A stretch of DNA of 40,917 nucleotides, taken from the NCBI GenBank assembly GCA_025966365.1, contig JAICWV010000013.1:1-40917 (forward strand), written 5' to 3'. Position numbers and translations under genes: made by a program. Positions 25,221 to 33,921 of this stretch are shown piece by piece (positions within the stretch are counted from its first letter, which is position 1; each line of letters starts with the position of its first letter). Under the pieces are notes generated by a model that did no database searches, was not told the origin of the DNA, and saw nothing but the letters and a program-made list of their open reading frames with translations. Source of the DNA: Chloroflexota bacterium. Its GTDB lineage: Bacteria; Chloroflexota; UBA5177.

Positions 25221-26246
25221 ATGGAAAGCTCAAACGGTCATACAGATTCAGGCGACACGTCTGTCTGGGACGTGCTGATCATCGGCGGCGGGCCGGCAGG
25301 CCTGGCGGCGGCGCTGTACGCGGCCCGGGCCATGCGCAAGACGCTGGTTCTCGAAAAAGTGATGCCCGGCGGCCAGATCGCCACCACCTCGGAGGTGGAG
25401 GACTACCCCGGCATTTTGATGACGACGGGCCCCGAGCTTTCCATGCAGCTCATGGAGCATGCTCAGCACTTCGGCGCTCAGGTCGAGATCGGCGAGCAGG
25501 TGACCAAGGTCAAGCTGGACGGCAAGGTGAAGAAGGTCAAGACCGAATCGGGACGGACGTTCAGTACACGATCGGTCATCCTGGCTACCGGGGCAGAGCC
25601 GCGGACCCTCGGCGTGCCGGGCGAGGATAAATTGCGGGGCTACGGTGTCTCCTATTGCGCCGTGTGCGATGGCCCCTTCTTCCGCGACCGGCCGGTGGCG
25701 GTGGTGGGTGGCGGAGATGCGGCCTTTGATGAGGCTCTCTACCTGACCAAATACGCTTCGACGGTGTACCTCATCCACAGGCGGGACGAGTTCCGTGCCC
25801 AGAAGGTGCTGGTGGACCGTGCCCGCGCCAACGACAAGATGCAGTTCATCCTGGACACCGTGGTCGATTCCATCAGTGGCGACAAGGCGGTGACCGGCGC
25901 CATGCTGCGGAATCTGAAAACAGGAGAGACCCGGGAACTTCCGCTGGGAGGGCTCTTCGTCTACATCGGAAATATCCCCAGTACCAATCTTCTGGAGCAA
26001 TACGTCGAGATCGATGACTCCGGCTACATCGAAGTGGACGCCACCATGGCAACCGGATGCCCGGGGGTCTATGTGGCGGGCGATGTCCGTAAGAGCCCAC
26101 TCAAGCAGATCGTCACCGCCGGGTCGGACGGGTCTATTGCCGCGCTGAGCGCCGACAAGTACCTCGACTACCTCGCCGAGGAGCTTTCGCCAGAGGAGGC
26201 TGAGCGGCTGGCAGAGGCGCCCGAAAACTGGGAGGAATCGTACTAA
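25221..26246 (+). CDS. trxB: Thioredoxin reductase
   Basis: A 341-residue flavoprotein. The FAD-binding Rossmann motif is VLIIGGGPAGLAAALYAAR (about 16-34). The redox pair is CAVCDGPFF (about 146-149). The NADPH motif is VVGGGDAAFDEA with HRRDEFRA. The second FAD motif is VYVAGDVRKSPLKQIVTAG. It reduces thioredoxin with NADPH in the cytoplasm and may ultimately feed the membrane-bound thioredoxin-like proteins in this window. The N-terminal 12 residues and C-terminal 25 charged residues exceed the E. coli length. It lies upstream of aspS with a 4-bp gap. Confidence 0.95.
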   Translation: MESSNGHTDSGDTSVWDVLIIGGGPAGLAAALYAARAMRKTLVLEKVMPGGQIATTSEVEDYPGILMTTGPELSMQLMEHAQHFGAQVEIGEQVTKVKLDGKVKKVKTESGRTFSTRSVILATGAEPRTLGVPGEDKLRGYGVSYCAVCDGPFFRDRPVAVVGGGDAAFDEALYLTKYASTVYLIHRRDEFRAQKVLVDRARANDKMQFILDTVVDSISGDKAVTGAMLRNLKTGETRELPLGGLFVYIGNIPSTNLLEQYVEIDDSGYIEVDATMATGCPGVYVAGDVRKSPLKQIVTAGSDGSIAALSADKYLDYLAEELSPEEAERLAEAPENWEESY

Positions 26247-26250
26247 CCCG

Positions 26251-27557
<1,307 letters not shown>

Positions 27558-27558
<1 letters not shown>

Positions 27559-27592
27559 TTGTCAGTTGTCAGTTGTCAGTCGTCAGTTGTCA
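27558..27592 (+). repeat. GTTGTCA tandem heptamer repeat, left flank
   Basis: Five tandem 7-bp units begin at the last base of the aspS stop: GTTGTCA three times, GTCGTCA once, GTTGTCA once, then a decayed GTTATGT. A degenerate, inverted relative lies at 27991-28014. The two bracket the S23-type pseudogene. Confidence 0.85.
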
Positions 27593-27617
27593 GTTATGTG
27601 CCGGGAGTGAAGACGAG

Positions 27618-27995
27618 GTGCGGCGCAGGATTTTCAGCGATTGAAGATCTGGAAGAAATCTCACGAGCTGACATTGAATGTGTATCGTGCTAGCGGGGAA
27701 TTCCCACGAGATGAGCGCTATGGTTGGACATCTCAGATAAGAAGATCTTCGATGTCGATTCGGTGCAATATCGCTGAGGGGACGGGTCGGAGTACGGCGC
27801 CGGATTTTTTGCGGTTTCTCGATATTGCATTTGCCTCAGCCTCTGAACTTGGTTACCAGCTAATGCTCGCTCGCGATCTAAAATTGCTGGGTGGGGGAGC
27901 GCTACGACGAACTGGCTGGCCAGACGACTGAGCTCAAACGCATGATGGCCGGATTCATGCATTCTCTTCGAGCCTCCACCACAACCGAAAACTGA
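27618..27995 (+). pseudogene. Decayed four-helix-bundle (S23-type) protein gene
   Basis: The body reads as the 23S-IVS/four-helix-bundle family: LKIWKKSHELTLNVYRASGE, then ERYGWTSQIRRSSMSI, CNIAEGTGR, FLRFLDIAFASASELGYQLM and LARDLKLL. The ancestral frame seems to be split twice. The N-terminus (GTG at 27618, RRRIFSD) continues into LKIW only if one T is added near 27640. The C-terminus (ERYDELAGQTTELKRMM, ending at TGA 27993-27995) is reached only if one G is removed from the G-run at 27893-27897. As written, TTG at 27641 gives a 96-residue chain ending GWPDD. Either two frameshifts or sequence errors in homopolymers explain this. Confidence 0.75.
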
Positions 27996-28014
27996 CACCT
28001 GAAAACTAACAACT
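27991..28014 (+). repeat. Degenerate GTTGTCA-type repeat, right flank (inverted)
   Basis: This segment, read on the minus strand, contains GTTGTTAGTTTTCAGGTGTC, related to the GTTGTCA units on the left. It overlaps the ancestral stop of the pseudogene and runs to 2 bp before the mtaB start. Confidence 0.6.
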
Positions 28015-28015
28015 C

Positions 28016-29338
28016 ATGATCAAACCACGCGTTGCCCTCACTACCCTGGGCTGCAAGGTCAATCAGAGCGAGACCGAGCACATGGCCCGGCAATTTGCCG
28101 CCGCCGGATACGAGTGCGTGCCGTTCGAGAGTAGCGCGGACGTGTACGTAGTCAATACCTGCACCGTCACGCACGTGGCCGACCGCAAGTCCCGGCAAAT
28201 CCTGAATGCGGCGGAACGCGCCAATCCCGAGGCGCTGGTGGTGGCCACGGGATGTTACGCCTCCATCGTCGGCGACGCACTGGGCGGCACACAACGCCTG
28301 GTTGTGCGCAACCGGGACAAGGATCGCGTGGTGGCGTTGGTGGATGGCCGTCTCCATCGTCAGGAATACCCGCCGCCCACCTTTTCGGAGGTCGAGAAGT
28401 ATGAGGCCCCATCTGCGGTGATCCCCACCGGGGTCGGCCGCACGCGGGCGATGGTGAAGGCGCAGGACGGCTGCGATTCACACTGCACGTATTGCATCAT
28501 TCCCCGCGCTCGGGGCAGATCTCGCAGCCTGGGGCCGGAGCAGGTCATCCAACGGGTTCGCACCCTGGTGACGGAGGGACACGCCGAGGTGGTGATCACC
28601 GGCGTCGATCTCGGCAGCTATGGCGAGGAGGATGCGGAGCTGCCGGATCTCGGCGGCCTGCTGCAGCGGATCCTGGATGAGACCGACGTGCGCCGGGTTC
28701 GAGTAAGCTCTCTGGAGCCGGGGGACTTTAACCCCGCGTGGCTGAACCTGTGGCAAGACCGGCGGCTTTGCCGTCATCTGCATGTCCCCCTCCAGGCAGG
28801 AAGCGCGAGTGTTCTGGCGCGAATGGAGCGAAAATACAGCCCGCTTCAGTTTGCGCGGATGGTAGATACCTGCAGGCAGGCAATCCCGGACGTCACCATC
28901 ACCACCGATGTGATGGTAGGCTTCCCCGGCGAGACAGAGAACGAGTTCGCGGAAGGATACGAATTCATTCGCGCGATCCGGTTCGACGGCATGCACGTGT
29001 TCAAGTACTCGCAGCGTTCCGGCACGCGGGCGGCGCGGATGCCGGGACAGGTGCCGGAGGACATCAAAGCCCTGCGATCTCAGCGCTTGCGCGAGGAAGC
29101 CTCGTCCGGGGTGGATCGGCTGCTCGCCCGCCATGCCGCGTGCCGGGCGGAGGTGGTGTGGGAGTCGGAACAGGACGGCATCTGGCGCGGACTGACCGAC
29201 ACCAACGTGCGGGTCTTCGGGACTCCGGCCGAGGCCAGGGTGGGGCTGCTCAGCAATGTTCGACTGGACGCGCATTTTCGGGATGGGCTGTGGGGCGAGC
29301 CGGTTCAGATCGAGATACCGCTGGTCCTCGTCTCGTAA
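28016..29338 (+). CDS. mtaB: tRNA t6A37 methylthiotransferase MtaB
   Basis: A 440-residue radical SAM enzyme that adds a methylthio group to N6-threonylcarbamoyladenosine at tRNA position 37. The N-terminal MTTase domain has TTLGCKVNQSE, NTCTVTHVAD and ATGCYA, ligands of the auxiliary cluster. The radical SAM motif is QDGCDSHCTYCIIPRARG (CxxxCxxC). The C-terminal TRAM domain is about 375-440. TLGCKVNQSE separates MtaB from MiaB/RimO. The ATG is 2 bp after the right repeat and lacks a good Shine-Dalgarno. The 3' end overlaps the convergent Dabb gene by 34 bp. Confidence 0.94.
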   Translation: MIKPRVALTTLGCKVNQSETEHMARQFAAAGYECVPFESSADVYVVNTCTVTHVADRKSRQILNAAERANPEALVVATGCYASIVGDALGGTQRLVVRNRDKDRVVALVDGRLHRQEYPPPTFSEVEKYEAPSAVIPTGVGRTRAMVKAQDGCDSHCTYCIIPRARGRSRSLGPEQVIQRVRTLVTEGHAEVVITGVDLGSYGEEDAELPDLGGLLQRILDETDVRRVRVSSLEPGDFNPAWLNLWQDRRLCRHLHVPLQAGSASVLARMERKYSPLQFARMVDTCRQAIPDVTITTDVMVGFPGETENEFAEGYEFIRAIRFDGMHVFKYSQRSGTRAARMPGQVPEDIKALRSQRLREEASSGVDRLLARHAACRAEVVWESEQDGIWRGLTDTNVRVFGTPAEARVGLLSNVRLDAHFRDGLWGEPVQIEIPLVLVS

Positions 29339-29613
29339 TCCACCACCAGCCGCTCGACCGTCAGCCGCTCGAAGATAGCGACGATGCCCCGATGAATGCC
29401 GTCCGCGCCATAGGCGTGGAGTGCGTCACGAGCATCGAAGTGCATGACCGCCGCGTACGCATACCCCTTACTTCTGCCGCTGAAATCCGGTCCCCAGGTA
29501 AAGTTGCGGACGCCTGGTACCGTCGCCAGCTGGGGAATGGTCTCCTCCAGCTCGGATCGTTCCCGATCGGTCAGATCGGGTCGAGGCTCGATCAGAACGA
29601 TGTGAACGATCAC
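29305..29613 (-). CDS. Dabb-domain (stress-responsive A/B barrel) protein
   Basis: The start is GTG at 29613, overlapping the upstream stop by 4 bp; a longer frame to 29679 lies inside the upstream gene. It has 102 residues. VIVHIVLIEPRPDLTD is the typical first strand, then RSELEETIPQLATVPGV, NFTWGPDFS, YAYAAVMHFDARDALHAYG and HRGIVAIF. Dabb proteins are small dimeric alpha/beta barrels. Some are cyclases or dechlorinases, most are unassigned. The 3' end overlaps mtaB on the other strand by 34 bp. Confidence 0.85.
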   Translation of the reverse strand: MIVHIVLIEPRPDLTDRERSELEETIPQLATVPGVRNFTWGPDFSGRSKGYAYAAVMHFDARDALHAYGADGIHRGIVAIFERLTVERLVVDYETRTSGISI

Positions 29614-29969
29614 TCCGCGAACTCGACGCCGAGGGACGCCGCGACGTAGGCCTCGGCGTAGTCGACAAAGGTTTTGCAATCGACCAGTGCTTCGCGCATC
29701 TCCGGAACGGTATTGCCGAGGCCGACTCGCTGTGAACGCGCCCAGGCGAGGTCTAGCGATCGCTGCGCTGCCCGAACCAGCGCCGGCTCGACACCGTTGC
29801 TGTCGCCTGCGGGGAGGTTCTTCAGGGCAAAGAGAAGAGAGTCAATCTGGGCCATTGCCTGCCCGGCGTAGCCGCTGATGTCGCGCGTGGTGTCGGCGAG
29901 GATGCCGGAGCGAATTGATTGCTGTACGCCCTCGATGTCATCCCGGATGCGCTGGACCTCTCGGTACAT
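29610..29969 (-). CDS. Hypothetical helical protein
   Basis: The start is ATG at 29969 with GGGAGA about 10 nt upstream; a GTG at 29990 is possible and would add seven residues. It has 119 residues, nearly all helical: MYREVQRIRDDIEGVQQSI, then DISGYAGQAMAQIDSLLFAL and VDYAEAYVAASLGVEFAE. There are no Trp residues, one Cys and no obvious active site. It overlaps the Dabb gene by 4 bp (GTGA), implying coupled translation. Function unknown. Confidence 0.65.
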   Translation of the reverse strand: MYREVQRIRDDIEGVQQSIRSGILADTTRDISGYAGQAMAQIDSLLFALKNLPAGDSNGVEPALVRAAQRSLDLAWARSQRVGLGNTVPEMREALVDCKTFVDYAEAYVAASLGVEFAE

Positions 29970-30067
29970 ACTCGTCCGTCTCCCGTTCACAGGCCCAACG
30001 GCCCGGCGTAAACTGCTCTCCAGTGTACGCTGTCTAATGACCGCATCCTTCCGCGCCAGCTTGCCGC

Positions 30068-30502
30068 GTGATTGATCCCCTCAATCGCTATACCCTGCGC
30101 GTCCGCGCCCATCAAACCGACCTGAACGGGGCCATGTACCACGGGGCCTATTTCGACGTCTTCGACGACGCGCGCATCGAGACCTTCCGTCGCCTGGAGT
30201 ACGACTACGCGCGAATGCAGACGACCGGGCTGCGTCCGGTCATCCGGCACGTCGACGCCGACTTTCACACACCGGCCTTCATGGACGATCTGTTGACGGT
30301 GGACGTGCGCGTGCAGGACCTTACCGCCGCTTCGATGACCGTCCTCTATCTCTGTCGCCGGGGAGATGTGGCCGTCGCCACCGGACGCGCGCAATTTGTC
30401 TTTGTGGACGAGCGGGGCCGGCCGGCCCGGGTGCCATCCGACCTGCGGCAGGTCGTGGAAGCCACACCCGAGTTATCCCCGCACGCGCCGAACGTCACGT
30501 AG
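30068..30502 (+). CDS. Hotdog-fold acyl-CoA thioesterase (YbgC/4-HBT-like)
   Basis: A 144-residue protein with a GTG start at 30068. HQTDLNGAMYHGAYFDVFDD is the 4-hydroxybenzoyl-CoA thioesterase signature, with the catalytic Asp at about 17 and the long hotdog helix following (ARIETFRRLEYDY). VIRHVDADFHTPAFMDDLL and ATGRAQFVFVDERGR match the later strands. It should hydrolyse short acyl-CoA thioesters. It is divergent from the hypothetical at 29610 and convergent with the lipoprotein at 30515; substrate unknown. Confidence 0.87.
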   Translation: MIDPLNRYTLRVRAHQTDLNGAMYHGAYFDVFDDARIETFRRLEYDYARMQTTGLRPVIRHVDADFHTPAFMDDLLTVDVRVQDLTAASMTVLYLCRRGDVAVATGRAQFVFVDERGRPARVPSDLRQVVEATPELSPHAPNVT

Positions 30503-30514
30503 CGCGCACGCTCT

Positions 30515-31939
30515 CTAGCTCACCTGCACGGTGTTCCAGCTCCCGTTGTCAGGCATGAGGCCGAAGGCGGTGACCTGCAGTCCGGAGACGGACGGCTTGA
30601 CGGCATAACCCACGGATGTGTTCGCCAGCGGAACGACGAAGCGCTTATTGAGCGCCCACTGCTCGATCTTGCTGTAGATGCTCATTCGCCGCACAGGATC
30701 GTTGGTGAGGTTGGATGTCGCCTCCAGATCGTGCCGGAACCAGACAGAGGAGGTGTGAGGGAGGACCATGGAAAGCCAGACACCCGGAACCGGCAAGAGA
30801 TACGTGTGCCGGGTCACGATGGCCACGTCGGAGGAATCGCGTGAACCGCTCGCGAATTGAGCGCTGAGGGCTGTGCTGAGCTGCCGGAGCACGGGATCGC
30901 GACTATCAGCCGGATGGATGGCGATGTCGGGGCCGGTATCTGACGCGGCCGAGGAGACAGTGGCAGGCACGTAGTCCGGAACGGTGGGGGGCACGACCGA
31001 GGTGAGCGGCGTGAGCGCGCCCGAGAAGCCCTGTACGAGCCTGGTGCGGTCCAGTCCGTTCCAGGACGACCTGGCGGCGGCTGACGGGACTGCGTAATAT
31101 CCCGTCAATCCAGGAGTGGAGTGAAAGTCGGACCGCCTGGACCAGACCCTGAAGTCCTGTGGGGCGATATAGGCAGCGTCGATCGCTCCCTTCCGGTAAG
31201 CGTCCAGCGCTCTGTCTTCATCCTGGACCGGCACCAGAGTCAGAGACCGGAGCTGGAGCGGACCGGCGTAGAAGTGCTTCCGGGGAGAGAGGATGAGCGT
31301 CCCGTCCCGGTCGCGCCTGCTCACCGACCATGGCCCGGTCCCGTCCGTACGGTCCAGGCGCAGCGCCCCGTGGCGCGCGTACCGCGGCTCAACGACGAAG
31401 CTGGTGGGAAAAGCGAGTTTCTGGAGAAAGGTGGCATCCGGATGGGCGAGGCGAATACGAAGCGTGAGCGGGTGAAGTACAGTGACCCCGGTGAGGCGTG
31501 TGGTCTTCCCCTTTTCGACTGCCGTGGCGCCGCGAATCCCACCCAGATAGCGCCGCGCCAGCGCGGAATGGGTGCCGGGCATGAGTGCGCGGGCCAGCGA
31601 GTAAGCCACGTCGCGAGCGGTGCATCGGGTTCCGTCGGCAAAGCGCGCATCTCGCCGGACGGTGAAGGTATAGCTGCTTCCGTCTCCGGAAATGGTCGGG
31701 ATGGACACGGCCAGATCCGGGATGACGTGCAGGTCCGGGCCAAAACGCACCAGGCCGGAATAGAGAAGCGATGCGACGAACAGCTGCTGCAGGCCCTCGG
31801 CCCGCGCCGGGTCAGCGACGACCGCTCCGCGATAGAGCGGTAGTCGGAGGATACCGGCGTTGCCCGAAGCGGAGGAGGAGCAGCCCTGGAGCAGGGGCAA
31901 AAGCAGAAGGAGCAGGAGAAACAGGTGGTTCCGGCGCAT
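30515..31939 (-). CDS. Oligopeptide/dipeptide-binding lipoprotein (SBP family 5)
   Basis: A 474-residue solute-binding protein. The lipoprotein signal is MRRNHLF, a run of Leu and lipobox LLQGC (Cys20). IPDLAVSIPTISGDGSSYTF, VRRDARFADGTRCTARDVAYS and TGPWSVSRR are the family-5 core. The C-terminal half (VVPPTVPDYVPAT onward) is divergent. It would deliver oligopeptides, nickel or another ligand to an ABC importer, but no permease or ATPase gene is adjacent, so it is an orphan. A TAGAAT -10 lies about 32-37 bp upstream of the ATG, downstream of the tRNA-Thr terminator. Confidence 0.85.
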   Translation of the reverse strand: MRRNHLFLLLLLLLPLLQGCSSSASGNAGILRLPLYRGAVVADPARAEGLQQLFVASLLYSGLVRFGPDLHVIPDLAVSIPTISGDGSSYTFTVRRDARFADGTRCTARDVAYSLARALMPGTHSALARRYLGGIRGATAVEKGKTTRLTGVTVLHPLTLRIRLAHPDATFLQKLAFPTSFVVEPRYARHGALRLDRTDGTGPWSVSRRDRDGTLILSPRKHFYAGPLQLRSLTLVPVQDEDRALDAYRKGAIDAAYIAPQDFRVWSRRSDFHSTPGLTGYYAVPSAAARSSWNGLDRTRLVQGFSGALTPLTSVVPPTVPDYVPATVSSAASDTGPDIAIHPADSRDPVLRQLSTALSAQFASGSRDSSDVAIVTRHTYLLPVPGVWLSMVLPHTSSVWFRHDLEATSNLTNDPVRRMSIYSKIEQWALNKRFVVPLANTSVGYAVKPSVSGLQVTAFGLMPDNGSWNTVQVS

Positions 31940-31982
31940 CCAGGTCTCCGAAAGAGATCTCGGCCCGATTCTAGGGGGAATG

Positions 31983-32008
31983 AAAAAGGGCGCCCGCCAT
32001 GGGCGCCC
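31983..32008 (-). terminator. tRNA-Thr terminator
   Basis: On the minus strand GGGCGCCC (32008-32001), loop ATGGC and GGGCGCCC (31995-31988) form an 8-bp stem, followed by five T (31987-31983). Confidence 0.9.
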
Positions 32009-32012
32009 GACC

Positions 32013-32088
32013 TGGAGCCGATGGCCGGACTCGAACCGGCGACATGACGCTTACGAAGCGCCTGCTCTACCAACTGAGCTACATCGGC
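32013..32088 (-). tRNA. tRNA-Thr (CGT)
   Basis: On the minus strand the acceptor is GCCGATG/CATCGGC with discriminator U and encoded CCA. The D-arm is GCTC/GAGC. The anticodon stem is GGCGC/GCGTC with loop TTCGTAA (anticodon CGU, codon ACG); one pair is G-U. The T-arm contains GTTCGAGTC. A terminator lies 4 bp downstream. Confidence 0.93.
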
Positions 32089-32090
32089 AG

Positions 32091-32124
32091 AAAAAAAGCG
32101 CGCAATTGCGCTGGCCATAGTGTA
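32091..32124 (-). promoter_or_regulatory. Terminator-like hairpin directly upstream of tRNA-Thr
   Basis: On the minus strand AGCGC (32112-32108), AATTGC, GCGCT (32101-32097) is followed by seven T (32097-32091), 2 nt before the tRNA 5' end. TACACT (32124-32119) could be the -10 of the tRNA promoter, putting this hairpin at the very start of the transcript. No gene on this strand lies upstream to need a terminator. Confidence 0.45.
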
Positions 32125-32143
32125 CGAAAGAAGAGAATGAGAG

Positions 32144-32158
32144 CACAACGGCGTTGTG
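32144..32158 (+). promoter_or_regulatory. Candidate operator at the fabF-accB-fabH promoter
   Basis: CACAAC (32144-32149), GGC, GTTGTG (32153-32158) is a perfect inverted repeat. It overlaps a possible -35 TTGTGT (32154-32159), which is 18 bp before CACAAT (32178-32183). The position fits a repressor site for fatty-acid genes, but both promoter boxes are weak. Confidence 0.45.
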
Positions 32159-32249
32159 TTGGCTCGGGCGACTAGGGCACAATCATGCTGGTAGACAAGG
32201 GACCGCGCCGCCAGATAGGCGGCGTCAGTGTATTCAGACGGGGAGACGA

Positions 32250-33488
32250 ATGGAGAGAAGAGTCGTGGTCACGGGCATGGGTGCCCTGACTCCGCTCGGC
32301 AATGACGTGGCATCCACCTGGTGCGGCATCAAGGAGGGACGCTCCGGCATCGGCCCAATTTCGAGGTTTGATGCCTCTAATTTGCCGTCGCAGATAGCCG
32401 GCGAGCTGCGCGACTTCGATCCCCGCTCCGTACTCGATACCAAGCAGGCGCGGCGCATGGATCGCTTCCAGCAGATTGCGTATGCCGCGGCTGTACAGGC
32501 GCTACATGACTCCGGCTACGAGATCACGCCCGAGAACGCCGATCGGATTGGTGTGGTGATGGGCTCGGGCATAGGTGGGCTGCAGACGCTCTCGGAACAG
32601 TTCAAAGTCCTGCACGAGCGGGGTCCCAGCCGGATCAGTCCGTTTCTGATCACCATGATGGTGGTGGATCTCGCCCCGGGCCTCATTTCCATCCTGCTCG
32701 GCGCCAAGGGTCCGAACTTCAGCACCGTCTCGGCCTGCTCCACCGGCGCGCACGCTGTGGGAGAAGCGGCGGAAGTAATCCGGGTGGGGCAGGCGGATGT
32801 CATGATCGCCGGTGGAAGCGAGGCCGGCATCGTGGAGATTGGTCTCGCCGGGTTCTGCAGCATGCGCGCGCTTTCGACACGTAACGACGAGCCCGAGCGC
32901 GCCAGCCGCCCCTTCGATGCCGAGCGAGATGGCTTTGTCATGGCCGAGGGAGCCGGGGCGCTGATCCTGGAAGAGTACGAACATGCGAAGGCCCGCGGCG
33001 CAACCATCTATGCCGAGATCGCGGGTTACGGCTCGACTGCCGATGCCTCCCACATTACTGATCCCGCTCCTGGCGGTGAGGGCGCCGCTCGGGCCATGGA
33101 AATGGCCATCGCGGACTCGGGGCTCTCCAAGGATCGGATCGGCTACATCAACGCCCATGGAACTTCTACCGTCGTCGGCGACGAGGCCGAGACGGAGGCC
33201 ATCAAGTCGGTCTTCGGAGATCGTGCCCACGATGTTCCCGTCAGCTCAACCAAGTCCATGACGGGCCATTTGCTGGGCGCGGCGGGAGCGGTCGAGTCCA
33301 TTATTTCGATCCTCGCTCTCCGTGAAGGTTTTCTACCTCCCACCATCAACTACGAGCATCCCGACCCCAAGATGGATCTCGACTACGTCCCCAACCAGGG
33401 ACGGTCGAAGGAGCTGGATGCGGTGATGAGCAACTCGTTCGGTTTTGGGGGTCACAACGTGAGTCTGATCTTCACCCGAGCCGAGTGA
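32250..33488 (+). CDS. fabF: 3-oxoacyl-ACP synthase II
   Basis: The start is ATG at 32250 with GGGGAGA upstream; an in-frame start at 32154 lies in the promoter region. It has 412 residues. It elongates acyl-ACP with malonyl-ACP in type II fatty acid synthesis. The nucleophile is Cys163 (TVSACSTGAHA). The catalytic His residues are in NAHGTSTVVGD and STKSMTGHLLGAAG. SNSFGFGGHNVSLIF closes the protein. Length and motifs are typical. It begins the fabF-accB-fabH operon. Confidence 0.96.
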   Translation: MERRVVVTGMGALTPLGNDVASTWCGIKEGRSGIGPISRFDASNLPSQIAGELRDFDPRSVLDTKQARRMDRFQQIAYAAAVQALHDSGYEITPENADRIGVVMGSGIGGLQTLSEQFKVLHERGPSRISPFLITMMVVDLAPGLISILLGAKGPNFSTVSACSTGAHAVGEAAEVIRVGQADVMIAGGSEAGIVEIGLAGFCSMRALSTRNDEPERASRPFDAERDGFVMAEGAGALILEEYEHAKARGATIYAEIAGYGSTADASHITDPAPGGEGAARAMEMAIADSGLSKDRIGYINAHGTSTVVGDEAETEAIKSVFGDRAHDVPVSSTKSMTGHLLGAAGAVESIISILALREGFLPPTINYEHPDPKMDLDYVPNQGRSKELDAVMSNSFGFGGHNVSLIFTRAE

Positions 33489-33489
33489 G

Positions 33490-33921
33490 ATGACGGCATC
33501 ACTGCTTGACCCCGACACCATTCGGCAGCTGTTGCGGCGGCTTGAAGCCACGGACGTCGAGGAGCTCGAAGTGGTCATGGGATCGAGCAGGCTCTATCTC
33601 CGTCGAGATCCCGGCAAGCGAGTGGTGTTACAGGTGGGCTCCGAGGGTGAAAGTCCTGGCGGCTCGGCTTCCGGGCTTCCCGTGATTGCCCCCCTGACCG
33701 GGGTCTACTATTCCCGGCCAACGCCGGATCAGCCCGTCTTTGCCGAGCCGGGTATGACGGTTGAGGCGGGGCAGGTAGTCGCGCTCATCGAGACGATGAA
33801 GCTCTTCAACGAGGTCATCTCAGAGGTGAGCGGAGAAGTCACCGAGATTCTTGCGCACGATGGCGATCTGGTTGAAGCCGGGAAGCCCATCATGTATGTG
33901 CGCCCGGGAGGAGAACTATGA
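33490..33921 (+). CDS. accB: Biotin carboxyl carrier protein of acetyl-CoA carboxylase
   Basis: A 143-residue carrier starting 1 bp after fabF. The N-terminal helical segment (TIRQLLRRLEATDVEELEV) and a Gly/Ser linker precede the biotinyl domain (about 60-140): PLTGVYYSRP, then VEAGQVVALIETMKLFNEV with the biotinyl Lys104. ETMK replaces the usual EAMK, as in many AccB-type carriers. accC and accA/D are not in the window. The stop overlaps fabH by 4 bp. Confidence 0.94.
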   Translation: MTASLLDPDTIRQLLRRLEATDVEELEVVMGSSRLYLRRDPGKRVVLQVGSEGESPGGSASGLPVIAPLTGVYYSRPTPDQPVFAEPGMTVEAGQVVALIETMKLFNEVISEVSGEVTEILAHDGDLVEAGKPIMYVRPGGEL

